A DNA stretch of 64,000 nucleotides from Asterias rubens. Taxonomy: Eukaryota; Echinodermata; Asteroidea; Forcipulatida; Asteriidae. The position numbers and the translations under genes were made by a program. Below are positions 58,073-64,000 of this stretch, in pieces (position 1 is the first letter of the stretch; every line of letters starts with the position of its first letter). The notes beneath the pieces are model-generated. The model was not told where the DNA came from and made no database searches. It saw only the letters and a program-made list of their open reading frames with translations. The stretch spans positions 18,990,204-19,054,203 of the forward strand of contig NC_047065.1 in assembly GCF_902459465.1 (NCBI RefSeq), read 5' to 3'.

Positions 58073-61000
58073 ATGGATCGCAACGCAGATTCAGATGAAT
58101 ATACTGGCCAAGAAGAGCAACAGTCGGGTACCCGACCCAATCCTCATTTGCTCCGCACAACAGGTTCAGAAACACGTCATGAACGATCCTGGAGGGTTGA
58201 CGGAGCGTCACGAGGTGTTGTTGGCGGACAGTCGAACAGGAATAACTTAACATGGACTCGGTCAAGTAATCACAGCGCTGCACCGGCTGCTGGCTCCTGG
58301 AGGAATATTAACAGGGAAGCAAGTGGAGGTGCTCGGCCCAAGGATAGCAATACGTTTTGGAGGAGAAACAACTTAGAGAGAGAAGATGACTCAAAGACTC
58401 AAATAGACCGTCAGGAAACGCCAAACTGGCGACGGAGAGCAGAGAGTCAGGGAGAAGGGACAACAGAACAGCCAAGGGACACTTCTACGATCAGTAGTGA
58501 CTTCTTTAGACGGCCAGGTAAACCGAGAAGCAATTGGTAAGTTAATAGTTAAGAGGAGGGTTTACGTTTGGTAGTCACTCTTGATTTTTAAAGGAACATT
58601 ACAGAATTGGTTTTTGCTAACAAAACAGTTGCTGGCAGTGTAAGCACTTTAGGTAATCCATCATGCAACAACTGACAAATAATCTCCATTTAAGGAAATA
58701 AATGGTTCCGGATTTGACAATATCATAAACAAAAGTCGACAATTTTTTTTAAAATAAAAACTCGCAAATTAAGTTGATTCTGTAAAATTACAGTTATATA
58801 GGATTAAAACAAACAAACGGTTCAAAAACTGAAGTTCACTTTGCCTTTGACTAATTGAATACAGCAACATAGGATAAATATGTTTTGCACACTAAAATGT
58901 TCTTCTGTCAAACAAATGAATTTTATGCAAGCAAAGTTAAGTTTGTCACAAAATAAGTTGTATCATGATTGGACAATCAACTAATATTTAATAAAATCAT
59001 GTATTTTAGGTTTATTGTTCAACACAAAATTAAACGACAGTGTAATCGTTAAAGAACCAATACTGGTCAAGAAAAAAAAACTAACACAGTAATTTAAACT
59101 ATCAATTTTAAAATGTCACAAAAAAAGTTTATTGAAAAACAAATTCATCCTTACTTCAGAGTATGTACTCAGCAAACTGAACGAATTGCCTTCATTGCTT
59201 TGCCACTATAAACGGGTTACCTTTTCAAAAGCCGAACATTTTAAACCAAAGAACATCTCCAAAAAACAAATCCAAAATGCTGAGAATGTTTTACTGTTTA
59301 AATTTCAGGGGGTCAACAACCTCGAGCCCAACCAGTCCTCCAACCCCTGTAGAAGAAACTAAATGGCGTCGAGGACAGAGCGACGTTTGTTCGGGATCAG
59401 GGAGATACACAGGTCAAGTTCAAGTAAAGCAGACTCCCAAGACGCCCTCAATGTCAGAGGAAGAACTCAAGACACTGCTGACGGCCAGTCCACAAGAAGT
59501 TCTCTCCAAGCTTCTGAGCAGAAAACACGAATGGTTGGCACTTTTAAATCTTGACTCATTCAATGATAATGTAATGACGTTAATACTTGGTGTTTTGTCG
59601 TGTATTTGTGATTTAAATGTAGATCCAAAAGTAAAGCAGGATATTCATATGGTATTCAGTATGATAGAGTCTGAAGGGTTTCTCAGTAAACATTTGACGA
59701 GATACTTAGTAGGTTTGTCCACACAACAGCCGCATGATGATCAAGAAAGAGATAGTGAAACCCTTGCAAACAATATCAAAATGATTTTGAAATTGCTGCA
59801 AGTTTTCCTTGAACACAAGCCAGAAATTTATGGTGAAATGGGCGTGGTTCTGATTCTTCTCGAGAAGGCTGTTTCCCTGGCAGTGGTAGAATCTTGTACT
59901 GACATCAATCATGAAGGTCATAGTTACATGATCCAGGTAGAGCAGTTGAAAGAATGCTATCATGCACTGGACGAGTCTCATCAGATAATACAACACGTTA
60001 AGGCACGGCAGCCACCCAACAACTTCAGAGAGATTCCAATCATCCCCGACAGTTTAGAGATTCAGAAACCAACAAAGCCATTCTTACGAAAGAACATCTT
60101 AAAGGGAAGGTATCAAGACGTCGAGCATTATCTTGATGTGCAGTTCAGGTTGTTGAGGGAGGACTTTGTTGCACCGTTACGGGAAGGTATCGCAGAGTTT
60201 CTCTCTAAAGTAAACAATCATCATCAAGACATTCGGGTGTATCGCAAAGTCTCCGTTCAAGGTCAGAAGATTGGGAAAAGAGGTCAGTTCACCCTGGAGT
60301 TTGATGTCAAAGGTCTCAACCGTATCAACTGGCAAACCAGCAAGCGTCTGATATATGGTTCATTCGTCTGTCTCACTCAGGACAATTTCAAGAGCATTTT
60401 ATGTGCGTCTGTGGCAGATCGGAACACGAAGGACTTGGAAAAAGGTCTGGTTGATGTTTGTTTTCTTACCGAGTCTAGTAGAACGCCTACAGGTACCTTT
60501 GTCATGGTCGAATCTGCAGCTTATTTTGAAGCCTATCGACACGTCTTACTAGGGCTACAACGAATGAATAGCGACAATTTCCCTTTTGAAAGGTACATTG
60601 TGAATGTTTCATGTAATGTTAGAACACCCAAGTATCTGAGCGAAGACTGCTCTGATGTGTATGACCTACGACCATTGGTTGTTGCAACTGATCAGGTCTT
60701 TGAAGATGAGGGTCTGACTGAAACCTTCGTAAATGCAGCCTGTGTGTCAATTTTAGATCCACAAAGTTGGCCGACTGCAGAGGCCTTACATCTTGATGAG
60801 TCACAGAAGGCAGCTGTGCAGGCAGCGTTGACGAAGGAGTTTGCCATCATCCAAGGTCCACCAGGAACGGGGAAGACTTACATTGGTCTCAAGATCATCG
60901 AAATACTTCTGTACAATACACCTACAACTCCAGACGCGTCTCCAATTCTGGTGGTGTGCTACACAAACCATGCTCTGGATCAGTTTCTGGAGGGAATTCT

Positions 61001-64000
61001 AAACTTTGGTGAGGAGAACCTAGTTCGTGTTGGAAGCCGAAGCAAAAGTGAAGTGCTTGAGTCTCGAAATCTGTCCTATCTAAAGCGACATCTAGGTCGC
61101 CCGCCTAAGAACATGCAGCAAAGGGAAGTACTTGAAGAAACCGAAGCGAGTTTACACGAAACAAAATCAGCAATTCATTGTACACTTCTAAAAGTGGCTT
61201 TTGCTAAAACGATCATAATTCAAGTCGAGAAGCTAAACAATGTCATGAGCAACATACATCAACAAAGTTTTCAAAAGAATAAGAAGAGACCTGAGGATCC
61301 AACAACAAACCTTCTGAACTGGCTAAATGTGGTTGATATCGATCATGAAAGTGATAGCTCCGATATGTCGGATTCAAATGAAGAAAAAGATGAATTTATT
61401 GACGTAGAGGATGAAAGTGCACGGATACAACATGAACGCCGAATCGATGATGAAGATGACTCGAGAGTTTCCGAAGAACAGCGAAAGCAAAATGAGCTTT
61501 CCGTATTGAGACAAAATGCAGCATACAGCACTGAATGTAAGAAACGCTGTGGTTCAAATTTGGAGTCCACCCCGAAAGAAGAACTTAAGAAGGACGACAT
61601 GATGTCTGATAGAGAAGCTCCCAGAGTCACAAATGTATGGAGTCTGACGTTAAGCGATCGTTGGCGGCTTTACAGACTCTGGGTTAAGAAGTACATTGAA
61701 GAGCAGGAGGAGATGCTGACGGATTACCGCATAAGTTATGACAGCCTTTCAAAGGAAATTCAAGCTATGAAAAACAACGTAGATTTTGAAGTTCTCTCAA
61801 AAGCAAGAGTGATTGGAATGACGACAACAGGTGCGGCCAGATGTCAGTCGGTTCTGCAGCTTCTTGGTCCTCGTATTGTGATAGTGGAAGAGGCTGCTGA
61901 AGTTCTTGAAGCTCATATCATCACCGCCCTGGCTGCAAAATGTCAGCATCTTATTCTGATTGGAGATCATCAGCAGCTGAAGCCAAACCCAACAGTCTAT
62001 CGCCTGGCTAAGGTCTTTAATATGGATACCTCCTTGTTTGAACGGATGATCAACAATGGCGTGCCTTGTCAAACATTGAACCACCAGCATCGTATGCGTC
62101 CTGAAATCTCAAAACTCATGAAGAAACATTTTTATAAAAATCTTCACGACGATGAGTCTGTGATGGATTTCGATGACATAAAAGGAGTAGCACATAACAT
62201 GTTTTTCATTGATCACAATCAGTTTGAAGATGAGGGTGATGACAACAAAACCAAGTCCAATCAGCATGAAGCGGAGGTCCTTGTCGAGTTGTGTAGGTAC
62301 TTGTTACATCAAGGATATCAGCCCAAACAGATTACCATTCTAACCACCTACTTGGGTCAACTCTTCACCTTCAAGAAACTTATGGATAAAGGGACCTTCG
62401 AGGGAGTTCGGGTGTCTGTGGTTGACAATTTCCAGGGAGAAGAAAATGACATCATACTTTTGTCTTTGGTTCGAAGCAACGAAGAGGGCTCCATCGGGTT
62501 CCTGAAGACTTCAAACCGTGTCTGTGTTGCCTTGTCTAGAGCTCGCATGGGTTTCTACTGTATTGGCAACGCCAACATCCTGAGAAAGTCTTCTATCTGG
62601 AGTAGCATACTAAGAACCCTTGAAGATGAGAAGAAAATTAGCTCCTCGCTTGCATTGGTTTGTCAAAACCATTTAGTAGTAACAGCGGTAGCGACGGCCA
62701 GAGATTTCAAGGAGAAGGTTCAAGACGGAGGTTGTGGCGAGCCATGTGGGTACATGCTTCCATGTAATCACATGTGCAAATTACACTGCCATCCCTTTGA
62801 TCAAAAGCATAGGGTTTACAAGTGTCAAGAGCCCTGCTCAAAGTTATGTAGAAGAGAGGAACACACGTGTCTGCTAAAATGCTATGAGGAATGCACACCA
62901 TGTTCGACAAACGTACACAAACTGATGCCAAAGTGTGGTCATGTTATTCAGGTTAAATGTGAGATGTTTGATTCAGTTACTTGTACCGAACCATGTCCTA
63001 GATCACTGCCATGTGGGCATCCATGTAGGAAGGCGTGCGGAGATTCGTGTCCTACTTGTATTGTCGAGGTTTCTAAATCGATGCCAGAGTGTGGTCATGT
63101 TATCCAGGTTGAATGTCGTCGGTATGGGTCAATCACTTGTACAGAACCATGTCCTAGAACACTGTCATGTGGACATGCATGTAAAGGGGCGTGTGGTGCT
63201 AAATGCACTACTTACTGTACTGTCAAGGTCTCTAAACACGTTACAAAGTGTGGCCATGACGTCCTGATGGAATGTGCCAAGAACCCCGACTTAACGCCCT
63301 GTACTCATCTATGTGACAAGTTGCTGGTATGTGGCCATCGTTGCCCCAAAAAGTGCAGCAAGCCATGTCCAGAGGAAAGATTAGATGACGCCAAGATGAT
63401 GAATTTAAGGATCCATTTTAATTTCGAATCATTTTGCAAAGAGAAGTGTGAGCGGTCATTGCCTTGCGGCCATCCCTGTCCTAATAAATGTTGCGAACCG
63501 TGCCCAAAGGAGACAGTGGACCCAACCTATGGTGAATACGTAAAGCTTCACGAAAAAGTTCGTGGTCATATTGTTGCCGGCAAACTGTTTATGGTGTGTA
63601 CCCAAATCACAAATAAAAAGCTTCCTGGGTGTGATCATACTGTATTAGTGCCATGTCATGCTGATATTACGTCATTAACTTGCAAAGAGACCTGCAACAA
63701 AGAGTTATCATGTGGTCATCGGTGCAAAGATAAATGTGGCGTCCCTTGCAAATGCAAACTGAGAGTCAACAGAAAGCTTCCATCTTGTGAACATTCTGCT
63801 CGGCTCCCTTGCTACCAAGATGTCAACTCCTATCAATGTGAGAAGAAATGTCAGAAAATGTTACAATGTGGACATCCATGTTCCAATAAATGCTGTGAAC
63901 CCTGCCCAACGGATGGAGAAGACGCCCAAACTGAGAGCACTCGAAACTTACCAGCAAAGGCCTGTCAACGCTCTGTGAGGAAGAAGTTTAGAGGCTGCCA
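58073..64000 (+). CDS. ZNFX1-like helicase gene 4, intact, runs off the window
   Basis: The CDS joins 58073-58536 and 59309 to beyond 64000; at least 1718 codons are visible without a stop. The ATG lies 2 nt after the acceptor TTTTTTTCTAG. The donor TTG|GTAAGT at 58537 and acceptor AATTTCAG at 59307-59308 join in phase 2 to make a Trp codon. Exon 1 is disordered (MDRNADSDEYTG, a GARPKDSNTFWRR motif). The body has 'KWRRGQSD', a helical domain, GPPGTGKT at 671-678, an acidic linker resembling gene 2's, VEEAAE at 1014-1019, NRVCVALSRAR, and NFX1-type fingers matching gene 3 closely. Two adjacent about 46-residue finger units near 62920-63205 are near repeats. The equivalents of gene 3's TAA and frameshift positions are open here. 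The C-terminus lies outside the window. Confidence 0.92.
58537..59308 (+). other. Phase-2 intron of gene 4
   Basis: 772 nt from GTAAGT to AATTTCAG, AT-rich, without recognised MITEs. It sits at the same protein position and phase as the introns of genes 1-3. Confidence 0.85.

Overview
The window looks like animal nuclear DNA, most likely an echinoderm and probably a sea star. It has introns with GT...AG borders, AT-rich intergenic DNA crowded with short inverted-repeat elements (MITEs), a tRNA-derived SINE, a THAP/DDE transposon and a 500-N scaffold gap. The sea-star guess rests on recollection of the TTAA-flanked repeat families and was not checked by search.

The main content is a cluster of four ZNFX1-type genes (NFX1-type zinc finger-containing protein 1, an SF1 RNA helicase of antiviral and small-RNA pathways). 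Gene 1 (927-7556, +) is a complete ZNFX1 orthologue with an RZ-type C-terminal finger. Gene 2 (21471-30169, +) is a lineage-specific copy with a longer zinc-finger array, interrupted by one in-frame TAG at 29120. Gene 3 (41501-34840, -) is a related copy broken by an in-frame TAA and a frameshift. Gene 4 (58073 to the window end, +) is its close, intact sister, in inverted orientation to gene 3. All four share one architecture: the start codon lies 2-7 nt after a splice acceptor, a short disordered Arg-rich first coding exon follows, then a phase-2 intron, then one very large exon carrying helicase and fingers. A second copy of gene 2's first coding exon lies 6 kb upstream (15447-16003) with the same donor phase.

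Layout: 1-926 repeat debris; 927-7556 gene 1; 7.6-15.3 kb intergenic with MITEs and a SINE; 14.8-17.4 kb and 21.0-22.8 kb a segmental duplication carrying the first exon of gene 2; 24.1-30.2 kb the body of gene 2; 30.2-34.8 kb MITEs and the gap; 34.8-41.5 kb gene 3; 42.5-48.2 kb a near-perfect 2.87 kb tandem duplication; 47.75-53.5 kb an ISL2EU/IS4EU-like DNA transposon with a THAP-DDE transposase on the minus strand and the start of a second, SAP-like ORF on the plus strand; 53.5-58 kb MITEs; 58 kb onward gene 4.

The copies differ in their acidic helicase linkers and finger arrays but are almost identical in DNA around the Walker A motif. This suggests duplication with gene conversion and pseudogenisation, a pattern often seen in innate-immune families. 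That functional reading is inference.
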